From positions 1-14,210 of the forward strand of contig CAZMTO010000034.1 in the NCBI GenBank assembly GCA_964569265.1: a stretch of DNA of 14,210 nucleotides. Direction: 5' to 3'. Shown here in pieces: positions 1-6,848 of the stretch (position 1 is the first letter of the stretch; every line of letters starts with the position of its first letter). The position numbers and the translations under genes are program-made. The notes under the pieces were generated by a model, which saw only the letters and a program-made list of their open reading frames with translations, ran no database searches and had not been told where the DNA came from. The DNA comes from Avidehalobacter sp964569265 (GTDB lineage Bacteria > Bacillota > Dehalobacteriia > UBA4068 > UBA4997).

Positions 1-205
1 CCCAACTCCACTCTCCGCACTTCTCACTATCTCCACCTCTCCAACTTTACTCCCTACACCTGCCGCGCCGCCACCATTACCGCCGCCCCAACTTTACTCC
101 CTACACTTAACGCGTCGCCACAACGCCGCCACTCCAACTTTACTCCCTGCATCTAACGCGCCGCCACATCTCCGCCGCCCCAACTTTACTCCCTACACCT
201 GCCGC
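1..205. repeat. 46-47 bp tandem repeat array 3' of terL
   Basis: The plus-strand core AACTTTACTCCCT recurs at 43, 90, 136 and 182, giving periods of 47, 46 and 46 bp. A decayed version may extend to position 4 (AACTCCACTCTCC). Between cores, each unit has a variable GC-rich stretch (CGCCGCC-type). On the minus strand, the transcribed strand of terL, each unit carries an AGGGAG motif that resembles a ribosome-binding site. The array starts about 10 bp downstream of the terL stop and runs to the window edge, where the next phage gene (usually portal) would be expected. I see no convincing gene in it. Units are contiguous with no unique spacers, so it is not a CRISPR array. Confidence 0.85.
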
Positions 206-213
206 GCCCGCAA

Positions 214-1458
214 TCACCAGCTATACACGCATCTCTGCCCGGCGCTCTCCACCGCATAACGCATCGCGTCCATCAAATGATTATTCTCATCTACCGGTTG
301 ATTCAAATACCGCCCGTCTTTTTCCTGCCAACAATAGCTGCCTATCTCACGCAAAAAATTGCTGCACTGCGGCGCAACAATTATCTCCAAACCCTGTAAC
401 ATATCTATCCCGGCCAATATGCTGCCGGCGCCCTTGCGCGCCGCCACTATCCGCCGCAACCCAAGCTCTCGCAGCCGGTCAATACTCTTTGGCTCTGCCG
501 CATCAGCCACAATTCGCTCTTTGGCATAACCCAACCCGGCCACCAGCTCATATATCCGCTCATTAGATAACCCCCGCTGATAAATCTCATCAAACACATA
601 CAACCGACGCTTCTCCATATCCAGCAGCCCGCAAAACAAAGCAGTCGGGTCATTCACATAACCAAAATCCAGACCAAATACCGCTCTCACCTCTGCCTGT
701 TCACGCAGCGCCGCCATATCAAATTCAGCCACTCGCCACCGGTCATACACCAAACCGCCCACACGGCCCCATTCACCTAACCCGGCCACCTTATACCGCG
801 CCGGCTCACGCTCGGCCATATCCGCAAACATCTGCAAGTCAGCCGCATCCAAAAATTCGTTACACCTGTAATCCACCGTCATCGCCAAAACATTCGGGTC
901 AGGCGCCTCATCAAAAAACCGCGCCTTCAACCAATGCCCCTCATTCCACGGATTAAACGTCAATGTTATCTGCTTAAACAAACCGGGCGGCACATCGCCG
1001 CGTATACTCTCATCCAACAGAGCAAAATCCGCCTCGCGCCCTATCTCATAGGCTTCCTCCACCCACACAAAACATAAATACCCCTTACTCGCCACTATCG
1101 ACGCTAACTTGTGCGGGTCATCCATACCCCTAAAATATATACGCTGCCCCGTCGGCAGATACTCCATCTCCAACGGATCCTCCTTAAAGCGCCAGTCCGC
1201 CGTCACCCCCAGCCGCTCTATCGCCCATTTAAGCTCCGCATAGCACGAATCCCGCAGCGACCTATATGTGCGCCGCACCACCAACGTGTTCGCTTCCGGC
1301 AGCATCAACATACGCCATATCAGGTTAAGCGCCGTCGTCTTGCTCTTTTTCGAGCCTCTGCCGCCTTTCACCACACGGTAGCGCCCGGTAAAATGCCAAA
1401 ACTCCCGATACCCGGCCCCCACAATCTCCGGCAAATATATCTCTTTTACAGCTTTCAT
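214..1458 (-). CDS. terL: Phage terminase large subunit, PBSX/XtmB type
   Basis: This is the ATPase-nuclease motor that packages phage DNA into proheads. The 414 residues match the usual family length. The N-terminal ATPase has a Walker A-like segment GGRGSKKSKT (32-41), a Walker B LCFVWVEEA (128-136) and a coupling-type motif TLTFNP (165-170). The C-terminal RNase H-like nuclease has candidate metal-binding acids in LDFGYVNDPTA (D264), VADAAEP (D319) and HLMDAMRY (D397). The second Walker glycine is replaced by lysine (GSKKSK instead of GSGKS), which I recall as normal for this subfamily. The ATG at 1456-1458 has an AGGGAGAGAGG Shine-Dalgarno just upstream. terS lies upstream, separated only by a 73-bp repeat array. 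The ORF is intact, but the head genes fall outside the window, so whether the prophage is complete is unknown. Confidence 0.96.
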   Translation of the reverse strand: MKAVKEIYLPEIVGAGYREFWHFTGRYRVVKGGRGSKKSKTTALNLIWRMLMLPEANTLVVRRTYRSLRDSCYAELKWAIERLGVTADWRFKEDPLEMEYLPTGQRIYFRGMDDPHKLASIVASKGYLCFVWVEEAYEIGREADFALLDESIRGDVPPGLFKQITLTFNPWNEGHWLKARFFDEAPDPNVLAMTVDYRCNEFLDAADLQMFADMAEREPARYKVAGLGEWGRVGGLVYDRWRVAEFDMAALREQAEVRAVFGLDFGYVNDPTALFCGLLDMEKRRLYVFDEIYQRGLSNERIYELVAGLGYAKERIVADAAEPKSIDRLRELGLRRIVAARKGAGSILAGIDMLQGLEIIVAPQCSNFLREIGSYCWQEKDGRYLNQPVDENNHLMDAMRYAVESAGQRCVYSW

Positions 1459-1747
1459 CCTCTCTCCCTGCTTCTCTCACACTCTCCCTAAACCAAATCC
1501 TCTGCGCCTACTATCCTCACCACCGCTTCATCCTCTACCCCTGCTTCTCTCCTACTCACCCTAAACCAAACCTTCCGCACCTACTATCTTCACTACCGCT
1601 TCATCCTCTATCCCTGCTTCTCTCACACTCTCCCTAAACCAAATCTTCCGCGCCTATTATCTTCACCACCGCTTCATCCTCTACCCCTGCTTCTCTCCTA
1701 CTCACCCTAAACCAAATCTTCCGCGCCTATTATCTTCACCACCGCTT
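1456..1747. repeat. Four tandem 73-bp units joining terS to terL
   Basis: Units are 1456-1528, 1529-1601, 1602-1674 and 1675-1747, exactly 4 x 73 bp. The anchor CTAAACC recurs at 1488, 1561, 1634 and 1707. On the minus strand a unit holds the last 13-14 codons of terS, its TAG stop, the spacer, a terL-like Shine-Dalgarno and an ATG. The functional terS end lies in the fourth unit and the functional terL ATG in the first. The intervening copies therefore create extra start sites (ATG at 1531, 1604 and 1677) opening only 3-4 codon ORFs (MKRW or MKR). Units 1 and 3 share one spacer version and units 2 and 4 another, suggesting a 73-bp duplication followed by a 146-bp duplication. Confidence 0.93.
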
Positions 1748-2099
1748 CGCCGGCTTCCCGCTTTTCCTTATCGCTAAACAATCTGCGGTTGCGCCCCAAC
1801 AGCTCCGCGGCTTTCGTGCGCTCACTCACCTTGGGCGGCTTACTCTCACCCGGCGTCTCCCCATCCTGAACCTCACCGCGCATCACCGCCGTCAAAAATT
1901 GCAATATCTCATCGCCTGCCGCCGCCTGCCCGGCCCTTATGCTCTCAATCGCCGCCAGCACTTCTTCGTTCCGCATATTACGCTCCGCATACCTTGCCGC
2001 CGTCCGCTCCGCATAACCCACAGCCAACGCTGCCGCCACCGGCTCCACACCCTTGGCCACTTCCTCACAAAACCTCTGTTGTTTTTCGCTCAATCCCAT
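1707..2099 (-). CDS. terS: Phage terminase small subunit
   Basis: This is the DNA-recognition subunit that binds the packaging site and loads TerL. The 130-residue product starts MGLSEKQQRFCEE, the typical opening of terminase_2 family proteins, followed by a helix-turn-helix-like region (AAALAVGYAERTAARYAERN, about 22-41). A middle oligomerisation region (about 45-75) and a charged segment KVSERTKAAELLGRNRRLF (about 90-108) follow. I chose the ATG at 2099 because AAGGGGGAAG lies just upstream. The in-frame ATG at 2129 would add ten residues but lacks a Shine-Dalgarno. The last 13-14 codons are duplicated downstream in the 73-bp array. It is cotranscribed with terL. Confidence 0.9.
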   Translation of the reverse strand: MGLSEKQQRFCEEVAKGVEPVAAALAVGYAERTAARYAERNMRNEEVLAAIESIRAGQAAAGDEILQFLTAVMRGEVQDGETPGESKPPKVSERTKAAELLGRNRRLFSDKEKREAGEAVVKIIGAEDLV

Positions 2100-2146
2100 A
2101 CTTCTTCCCCCTTTTGGTCTGCTAACCATTACATTTTCGCATCCTG

Positions 2147-2152
2147 ATTATA
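2147..2152 (-). promoter_or_regulatory. Possible -10 box upstream of terS
   Basis: The minus strand carries TATAAT here, about 47 nt before the terS ATG. A good -35 is missing at the correct spacing (TGGAAT or GGAATG are the best candidates), so this would be a weak or activator-dependent promoter, or chance. Confidence 0.3.
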
Positions 2153-2159
2153 TTCTCCA

Positions 2160-2384
2160 CCCCACCTGACATTCCACGACCACTTTTCCTCTCTACCTCT
2201 CTCTGCCACTCTACTCCTTCTTTCTCTCTTTATTCTACACACTATTTTCTCCACACTATTCCTTACCCCCTCCCTCTCTCCCTATCTCCTCTCTCTCCGC
2301 TCTGTTCTCCTCACCAGCACTCCATCTGCCCTCTCCCCCCTATCTCCTCTCTCTGCCGCCCTCTCCCTCCACGCATTTTTGCGC
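2160..2384. other. Low-complexity pyrimidine-rich tract, no gene seen
   Basis: The plus strand here is almost entirely C and T with few purines, so the minus strand is a long polypurine run. The motif TATCTCCTCTCTCT occurs at 2283 and again at 2341, 58 bp apart. No reading frame resembles a protein and there is no RNA gene I recognise. The same skew appears in the other prophage intergenic spaces (1-60 and 1459-1706) but not in the host intergenic regions to the right. Confidence 0.75.
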
Positions 2385-2418
2385 AAAAAAATACCCCTTA
2401 ACCTAAGTTAAAGGGTAT
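2385..2418 (-). terminator. Intrinsic terminator of the oxoproline cluster
   Basis: Minus-strand RNA would form a 12-bp stem between 2407-2418 and 2391-2402 with one G-U pair and a 4-nt loop. A run of seven U residues (plus-strand A run 2385-2391) follows at once. It sits about 33 bp after the DUF4392 stop codon and marks the boundary with the prophage. Confidence 0.9.
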
Positions 2419-2450
2419 CTCTCACTTTTTTACGACATTTTTACGGCAAC

Positions 2451-3293
2451 CTACTCTGCCCGGTTTTGGTGCAGCGCCGTTATTATCTCGGCCTCAATGT
2501 CCATACCAAATCCGTCCACCGATACCACCAGCTCGTGCGTCACGCCGTCCACACTGCCTATCTTCACCGTGCGTTCAATAAACTCCTGCGCCTCATCAAA
2601 GCTCAGCAGCAGTTCCCGGCCGCTCAACTGCCCCAAATATGCCGCCAGCCCATACGCTCCCCAGTTAGACACACTGGCAATCACCAAATTGTCTACTCGC
2701 GTCACACACGGCACCAGCGCCAAATGCTCGCTAATCTCAGCGCTCAGGTTGCCCATGCCTATCTCGTTGCCACCGTCACCAACACCAACCGTCAAAATAC
2801 AGCGCTCCCCGGCCAGCGTTACCAAATCATCAAGCGGCGCCGTAAATTCATCAATCACAATACCGCGCATATTGGCAAAATGCCCGTCACTGTTCTTGCC
2901 GCAGCGCTCTATCGACACTACCGCCACCGGTGCATACTTGTCCAATATTGCCGTCAATTCTGCTTTTTCCGCCGATATTGCCACATATTCCACGTCCAGC
3001 CCCTCCGGCTCAAAAAAACCGTCGCAAAAACTGTCCGTAACTATCACCGGCTTATACCCCAGCAGCTTCAGCGCCCGCGCCAAAGCATAGGTGCCCACCG
3101 GCCCATCGGTTTCGGCATAACCGGCCACATAAAACCCGGTAGTCAGCAGCACACAGCCCTTAGGCAGGGCCAACAGCTTTTCAGCCGCCTGCAAAGCATA
3201 ATCCGCCGGCAAAAACTGCCGCAAAACCTGCATACCCCGCTTAGAATGTCTTAATGTAATGTCCTCAATCGTCTCCCGCAAATTCTCCGCCAT
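2451..3293 (-). CDS. DUF4392 protein, D-glutamate cyclase C-terminal-like (GLUCM-like_C)
   Basis: The 280 residues match the DUF4392/GLUCM-like_C family, the C-terminal half of mammalian D-glutamate cyclase DGLUCY, which converts D-glutamate to 5-oxo-D-proline. Family hallmarks seen are AGYAETDGPVGTYALARAL (about 58-76), VVSIERCGKNSDGHFANMRG (about 124-143), TVGVGDGGNEIGMGNL (about 168-183) and SNWGAYGLAAYL (about 209-220). There is no signal peptide or membrane segment, so it is probably cytoplasmic. The ATG at 3293 follows GGGGGAG at 5-nt spacing. It is the last gene of the cluster, 22 nt after pxpA, and ends at a strong terminator. Together with the DUF1445 gene it supplies both DGLUCY modules as separate proteins. 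Family assignment is firm; the D-glutamate activity is inferred from the mammalian enzyme. Confidence 0.88.
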   Translation of the reverse strand: MAENLRETIEDITLRHSKRGMQVLRQFLPADYALQAAEKLLALPKGCVLLTTGFYVAGYAETDGPVGTYALARALKLLGYKPVIVTDSFCDGFFEPEGLDVEYVAISAEKAELTAILDKYAPVAVVSIERCGKNSDGHFANMRGIVIDEFTAPLDDLVTLAGERCILTVGVGDGGNEIGMGNLSAEISEHLALVPCVTRVDNLVIASVSNWGAYGLAAYLGQLSGRELLLSFDEAQEFIERTVKIGSVDGVTHELVVSVDGFGMDIEAEIITALHQNRAE

Positions 3294-3315
3294 AACTTCT
3301 CCCCCTTACAACTGC

Positions 3316-4077
3316 TCAGGCCGCACCGTGCGGCTTTATCTCTACTCCGGCTGCCAACAAGGCCGCCCTTATCCGCTGTACAAAAGCCAGCGCCTTAGCG
3401 CCGTCACCGTGTACGCAAACCGAATCCGCGCGCACTTTAATAACCTCGCCGCTTATGGCTGTCACCTCACCGGCCTGCACCATTTTAATAACCCTTGCTA
3501 TCGCTTCGTCCTCGTCCTCTATCACGGCTCCGGGCATACTGCGCGGCACCAGCGTTCCGTCCGGCATATAAGCGCGGTCAGCAAACACCTCACATATAAA
3601 CGGCAGACCAAGCTTTGCCGCCGCCTTGGCCAGTTCACTGCCACCCGGTGCCAATATCGCCAGATTTTCGTCAAAGCTTTTTACCGCTGCACATATCGCC
3701 TCCGCCAAAGCTGCATCTTTAACCGCCATATTATACATAGCACCGTGCGGCTTAACGTGCGCAATCTTCACGCCCTCAGACCGGCAAAACGCCGCCAGCG
3801 CCCCAAGCTGATACAGCACCATAGCGCCCACTTCCGCCGGCGGTATAACCATATTACGCCGCCCAAAGCCCTGTAAATCCGGGTAGCCCGGGTGCGCACC
3901 AATAGCCACCCCGGCCGCCGCGCATTGCTTTACCGTCTTTTGCATCACCACCGGGTCTGCCGCATGAAAACCACACGCCACATTAGCTGAGCTTACAAAC
4001 CCTATAACCTCATCATCCAGCCCCAGCACATAACGGCCAAAGCTTTCACCCAAATCACAGTTTAAGTCCACCCGCAT
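3316..4077 (-). CDS. pxpA: 5-oxoprolinase subunit PxpA (LamB/YcsF family)
   Basis: PxpA works with PxpB and PxpC to open 5-oxoproline (pyroglutamate) to glutamate at the expense of ATP. The 253-residue protein has the family signature at its N-terminus, DLNCDLGESFG (4-14), then NVACGFHAADP (32-42), GAHPGYPD (60-67), HVKPHGAMYN (about 107-116) and VCVHGDG near the C-terminus. Length is normal for the family. The ATG at 4077 is preceded by GGAGGGG at 5-nt spacing. The gene sits 15 nt after the DUF1445 stop and 22 nt before DUF4392, so all three are probably translated from one message. The order is unusual: pxpA is separated from pxpBC by DUF1445 and an intergenic insertion. Confidence 0.96.
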   Translation of the reverse strand: MRVDLNCDLGESFGRYVLGLDDEVIGFVSSANVACGFHAADPVVMQKTVKQCAAAGVAIGAHPGYPDLQGFGRRNMVIPPAEVGAMVLYQLGALAAFCRSEGVKIAHVKPHGAMYNMAVKDAALAEAICAAVKSFDENLAILAPGGSELAKAAAKLGLPFICEVFADRAYMPDGTLVPRSMPGAVIEDEDEAIARVIKMVQAGEVTAISGEVIKVRADSVCVHGDGAKALAFVQRIRAALLAAGVEIKPHGAA

Positions 4078-4092
4078 ATTTTCCCCTCCGGC

Positions 4093-4878
4093 TCAATATT
4101 TCAAATCCAAATTCTTCGTATCCAAAATCAACATATGCCCGGGCGCGTGCGTAATCACTATCTCCGGCTTGCTTTCCATAACCACGGCCTGCGGCGTAAC
4201 ACCACACGGCCAAAATACCGGTATCTCACCGGGGTTTATCGTCACCGCATCGCCAAAATCCGGCTTGGCAATATCACTTATGCCCAATTCAGCCGGCTCA
4301 CCAATATGCACCGGCGCACCGTGTACCTTGGGCATTGCCGCCGTTATCTGCACCGCCAGGCTGGCATTATGCGGCGTAAAGGGGCGCATACTTACCACCA
4401 TATTGCCGCTAAAACAACCGGCAGGGCGGCAGGCTATGTTCGTCAGGTACATCGGCACGTTCCGCCCCTCCTCAATATGACGAACCGGCAACCCCGCAGC
4501 CAGCAAATCCGCCTCAAACGAAAAGCTGCACCCAATAATAAAGCTTACAAAATCATCGCGCCACAGCTCCGCCACATCAGTATATTCGCCCACCAGCTCG
4601 CCGCGCTTATATACCCTGTATTTCGGAAAATCCCTCGCTATATCGCAGTCCTGCGCCATATAATGCAGCTCTCTGCTCCCCTCATCCGATACCTCCAGTA
4701 TCGGGCAGGGCGCAGGGTTACGCTGCGCAAACAACAAAAAATCATACGCCTGCGCCTTGGGCAGCACCACCAAATTGGCCTGCGCATACCCCGCACACAT
4801 CCCGGCAGTCGGCCCGGTTATTTTACCCTCGCGTATCAAATGCCTAACCTCCACCGGGCTCATTTTACTGTAGTCCAT
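4093..4878 (-). CDS. DUF1445 (YcsI-like) protein, D-glutamate cyclase N-terminal-like
   Basis: This is a 261-residue DUF1445 protein, a family often called putative hydro-lyase and equivalent to B. subtilis YcsI and the N-terminal half of mammalian DGLUCY. Characteristic segments are GLPVRHIEEGRNVPMYLTN, CFSGNMVVSMRP, VHGAPVHIGEP, and FWPCGVTPQAV with ITHAPGHMLILD at the C-terminus. I place the start at the ATG at 4878 (MDYSKMSPVEV), with GGAGAGG about 6 nt upstream. The frame stays open upstream to a GTG at 5037, but that adds 53 low-complexity residues read out of the dispersed repeat at 4925-5041 and exceeds the family length. A likely role is D-glutamate/5-oxoproline interconversion together with DUF4392. 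The reaction is inferred from homology and context. Confidence 0.9.
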   Translation of the reverse strand: MDYSKMSPVEVRHLIREGKITGPTAGMCAGYAQANLVVLPKAQAYDFLLFAQRNPAPCPILEVSDEGSRELHYMAQDCDIARDFPKYRVYKRGELVGEYTDVAELWRDDFVSFIIGCSFSFEADLLAAGLPVRHIEEGRNVPMYLTNIACRPAGCFSGNMVVSMRPFTPHNASLAVQITAAMPKVHGAPVHIGEPAELGISDIAKPDFGDAVTINPGEIPVFWPCGVTPQAVVMESKPEIVITHAPGHMLILDTKNLDLKY

Positions 4879-4924
4879 TTTGCACCTCTCCCCAAGCGCC
4901 CCACAGCGCTCTGTATTGTTTATA

Positions 4925-5041
4925 TTATTTATTTTTTCGGTCAAAATCCCTGCCCGCCGCATAGTAACTACGGCGCTCCCGCGCGCCTGCCTTACACCCA
5001 CGCACCGGCTTTTTCCTGGCCGCCGCTTTGGCAGCACTCAC
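4925..5041 (-). repeat. Dispersed hairpin element, copy A
   Basis: This block matches, without gaps, a block at 12284-12397 (copy B). Shared stretches include GTGAGTGCTGCCAAAG, AAGCCGGTGCGT and GCGCGCGGGAGCGCCG. Both can be read as a GTG-initiated frame of 37-38 codons (VSAAK..A..KPVR.....ARERR....A....DRK) with about 19 of 37 residues identical. Both also form a hairpin at the same relative place: here 4955-4959 plus 4962-4964 pair with 4968-4975 around a 3-nt loop. No Shine-Dalgarno precedes the GTG, so a structured DNA/RNA repeat is as likely as a peptide. Confidence 0.65.
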
Positions 5042-5214
5042 CTTTACCGGAATTGCAAAAGTGACACAGATTTAGGTGAGTACGGCTACTATCGTGGTTA
5101 CCGGCCAGCGCTTCAAGAGTGCCCCAGATGCAAGGAATAAGGCTTTGGCCTGAGCAAGCTGTATTAGCATACGCGTCGCGAAGGACAAAGACTTATGACA
5201 CCGCAGATGGGGTG
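5042..5214. other. Unexplained intergenic block between pxpC and the DUF1445 gene
   Basis: No known gene or RNA is recognised. On the plus strand, a GTGAGT at 5076 faces away from the GTGAGT of copy A on the minus strand, and an ORF of 25 codons (VSTATIVVTGQRF...) ends at 5153. A second plus frame gives YGYYRGYRPALQECPRCKE (two cysteines, CPRC) before a stop at 5138-5140. It remains protein-like after that stop (GFGLSKLY, RREGQRLMTPQMG), as a decayed coding segment might. With copy A it makes a gap of over 330 bp in a cluster otherwise packed with 0-22 nt spacing. An inserted, decaying element is plausible but not shown. Confidence 0.4.
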
Positions 5215-6090
5215 CTATTGGAGCGCTGGGGTAAAACTAACCTTAACCCCGGGCATCCCCTGCCCCACCTTCCACAAATCATCACTAACCACTGTGGCAA
5301 TTTTGGCATAACCGCCCGTCGTCTGCCGGTCAGCCATCAAAATTATAGGCAACCCGGCATTAGTAACCTGCACCGACCCAAACGCTATCCCGTCCGATAC
5401 AATGTCGGTGCCGTTTATCGCCTGCAAAGGCGCACCCTCCAGGCGGCAACCCATACGGTCACTCTGCGCCGAAACCACATATTCACTCGTAAAAAAGGTT
5501 TTTAACCCCTCCGGCGTAAACATATCCGCCTGCGGCCCCAACACGCAGCGCAGGGTTATCTCCGCCGCATACACCGGCTGTTCCCATTGCCGTTCTGCCA
5601 CCGGCTGCTGATCAAAAACCGCCAGCTCATCGCCGGCCTTTAAAGCACGCCCCGCAATGCCGCCCAAGCCGCATTTAAGGTTGGTTGCCCGGCTGCCCAT
5701 AACCATAGGCACCGCCAAACCGCCGCCAAACGCCAAATAACCACGGCAGCCGTTTTTAACAAAACCCAACTGCAAAACGTCTCCGGCCGCCACCGTTACC
5801 GTGCGCCCGCGCAAAACCGGGCTGCCGTTAAGCATAGCCCCCATATCCGCACCGGTCAGCGCAATTTGCCCCGCCGATACAAATTCCAGCTTGCAGCCGG
5901 CCAATGTCAGCTCTAACAGGGCCGCATTTTCATCGTTTCCCACCAGATAATTGGCCGCTGCCGCCGCCATCTCATCCATAGGGCCGCTGGTGCCAATGCC
6001 AAACCGCTGGTAACCAAAGCGCCCCTTATCCTGCACCGTGGTAAGTGCCCCCGGCATAATCACTCTGCATAGCTTGCGTTCGGTTGTCAT
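5215..6090 (-). CDS. pxpC: 5-oxoprolinase subunit PxpC (KipA/biotin-dependent carboxyltransferase-like)
   Basis: PxpC is a component of the PxpABC ATP-dependent 5-oxoprolinase and forms a complex with PxpB. Of 291 residues, the first part shows the family signature PGALTTVQDKGRFGYQRFGI (13-32) then SGPMDE (35-40), followed by LLELTLAG (58-65), LTGADMGAMLNG (78-89), YLAFGGGLAVP (118-128) and GSRATNLKCGLGG (132-144). The C-terminus includes DRMGCRLEG and LMADRQTTGGYAKIATV, also typical. It is slightly shorter than the 310-335 residues of E. coli and B. subtilis homologues. The ATG at 6090 overlaps the pxpB stop by 4 nt (ATGA), indicating translational coupling. Downstream the operon is interrupted by about 336 nt before DUF1445. 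Confidence 0.95.
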   Translation of the reverse strand: MTTERKLCRVIMPGALTTVQDKGRFGYQRFGIGTSGPMDEMAAAAANYLVGNDENAALLELTLAGCKLEFVSAGQIALTGADMGAMLNGSPVLRGRTVTVAAGDVLQLGFVKNGCRGYLAFGGGLAVPMVMGSRATNLKCGLGGIAGRALKAGDELAVFDQQPVAERQWEQPVYAAEITLRCVLGPQADMFTPEGLKTFFTSEYVVSAQSDRMGCRLEGAPLQAINGTDIVSDGIAFGSVQVTNAGLPIILMADRQTTGGYAKIATVVSDDLWKVGQGMPGVKVSFTPALQ

Positions 6091-6830
6091 AGCCCGGCAC
6101 CCCCTATCAGCAGCTCCGGCGCCATATGCAACTGCGCCATACGGTCAAACTCCGCGCGGTCAATCGGCATAAAACGTATATAATCGCCCGCTTCATACAC
6201 AATCGGCTGCTCACGCTCCGGGTCATAAAGCACAACCGGCGTTTTGCCTATCAACCGCCAGCCCCCCGGTGATGCACACGGATAAATGCCCGTTTGCGCA
6301 CCGCCAATGCCAACGCTGCCGGCCTCTATTTTTACACGCGGGCTGGCCAAACGCGCGGCGTGTATCCGCTCGTCTAATCCGCCTAAATACGGAAAACCCG
6401 GCAAAAATCCCAGCATATATATCTGATAATCGCGCCCGCTGTGTATGTCTATTATCTCCTGCGCCGCAAGCCCCGTCAACTGCTCCATATCGGCCATATC
6501 CGGTGCAAATTCACCCTCGTAACACACCGGCACCAGCCATACGCGCTTTTCGGCAGCCACCACCTCGGGCAGCTCGGCCACCAGCTTGCTTATCTGCGCC
6601 TTCACTTCGTCCATACTGACCATATTTTTATCAAAGCATATCAGCAGGCTGGCAAACGCCGGCACAATATCCTTATACCATACAAAATCAGCCGCCAACA
6701 CCGCGTCAGCCAAAGCCCTAACGCGCGCATTGATGCGGCTGTCTACTTTGCGGCCAAACTCCGCCAGCAGGGCACAATCCCCCGCCGGCAAAAGCTTGAC
6801 ATCATTAAGCTGTAAATTTGTTGCGCTCAT
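6087..6830 (-). CDS. pxpB: 5-oxoprolinase subunit PxpB (KipI/allophanate hydrolase subunit 1-like)
   Basis: PxpB pairs with PxpC in the PxpABC 5-oxoprolinase. The 247 residues carry LLPAGDCALLAEFG (13-26), the conserved GFLPGFPYLGGLD (141-153), AGSVGIGGAQTGIYP (170-184) and SPGGWRLIG (187-195), all diagnostic for the KipI/PxpB family. B. subtilis KipI was also described as a kinase inhibitor, but in the presence of pxpA the oxoprolinase role is preferred. The ATG at 6830 follows GAGGAG at 9-nt spacing. It begins 18 nt after dat and overlaps pxpC by 4 nt. Confidence 0.95.
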   Translation of the reverse strand: MSATNLQLNDVKLLPAGDCALLAEFGRKVDSRINARVRALADAVLAADFVWYKDIVPAFASLLICFDKNMVSMDEVKAQISKLVAELPEVVAAEKRVWLVPVCYEGEFAPDMADMEQLTGLAAQEIIDIHSGRDYQIYMLGFLPGFPYLGGLDERIHAARLASPRVKIEAGSVGIGGAQTGIYPCASPGGWRLIGKTPVVLYDPEREQPIVYEAGDYIRFMPIDRAEFDRMAQLHMAPELLIGGAGL

Positions 6831-6848
6831 TAAAGCAAACTCCTCTGC

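Noticed and set aside
1..205. The 46-47 bp repeats might be a CRISPR array.
   Set aside because: The variable part between cores is a related GC-rich sequence in every unit, not unique spacers, and the cores are too short.
1456..1747. The regular 73-bp repeats might be a CRISPR array.
   Set aside because: Units are contiguous with no unique spacers and are visibly copies of the terS/terL junction. No cas genes are present.
1707..2129. Longer terS starting at the ATG at 2129.
   Set aside because: There is no Shine-Dalgarno upstream, and the internal ATG at 2099 has a strong one and matches the usual family start.
2466..3254. Long plus-strand open frame (262 codons) opposite the DUF4392 gene.
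   Set aside because: Same reasons: antisense to a conserved family member, with biased composition and no family features.
4879..5037. N-terminal extension of the DUF1445 protein from the GTG at 5037.
   Set aside because: The added 53 residues come from the dispersed element read in another frame. A good ribosome-binding site and family length support the ATG at 4878.
4135..5064. Long plus-strand open frame (309 codons) opposite the DUF1445 gene.
   Set aside because: It is antisense to a conserved gene, its composition is His/Arg/Pro-rich as expected for a shadow frame, and it lacks a ribosome-binding site.
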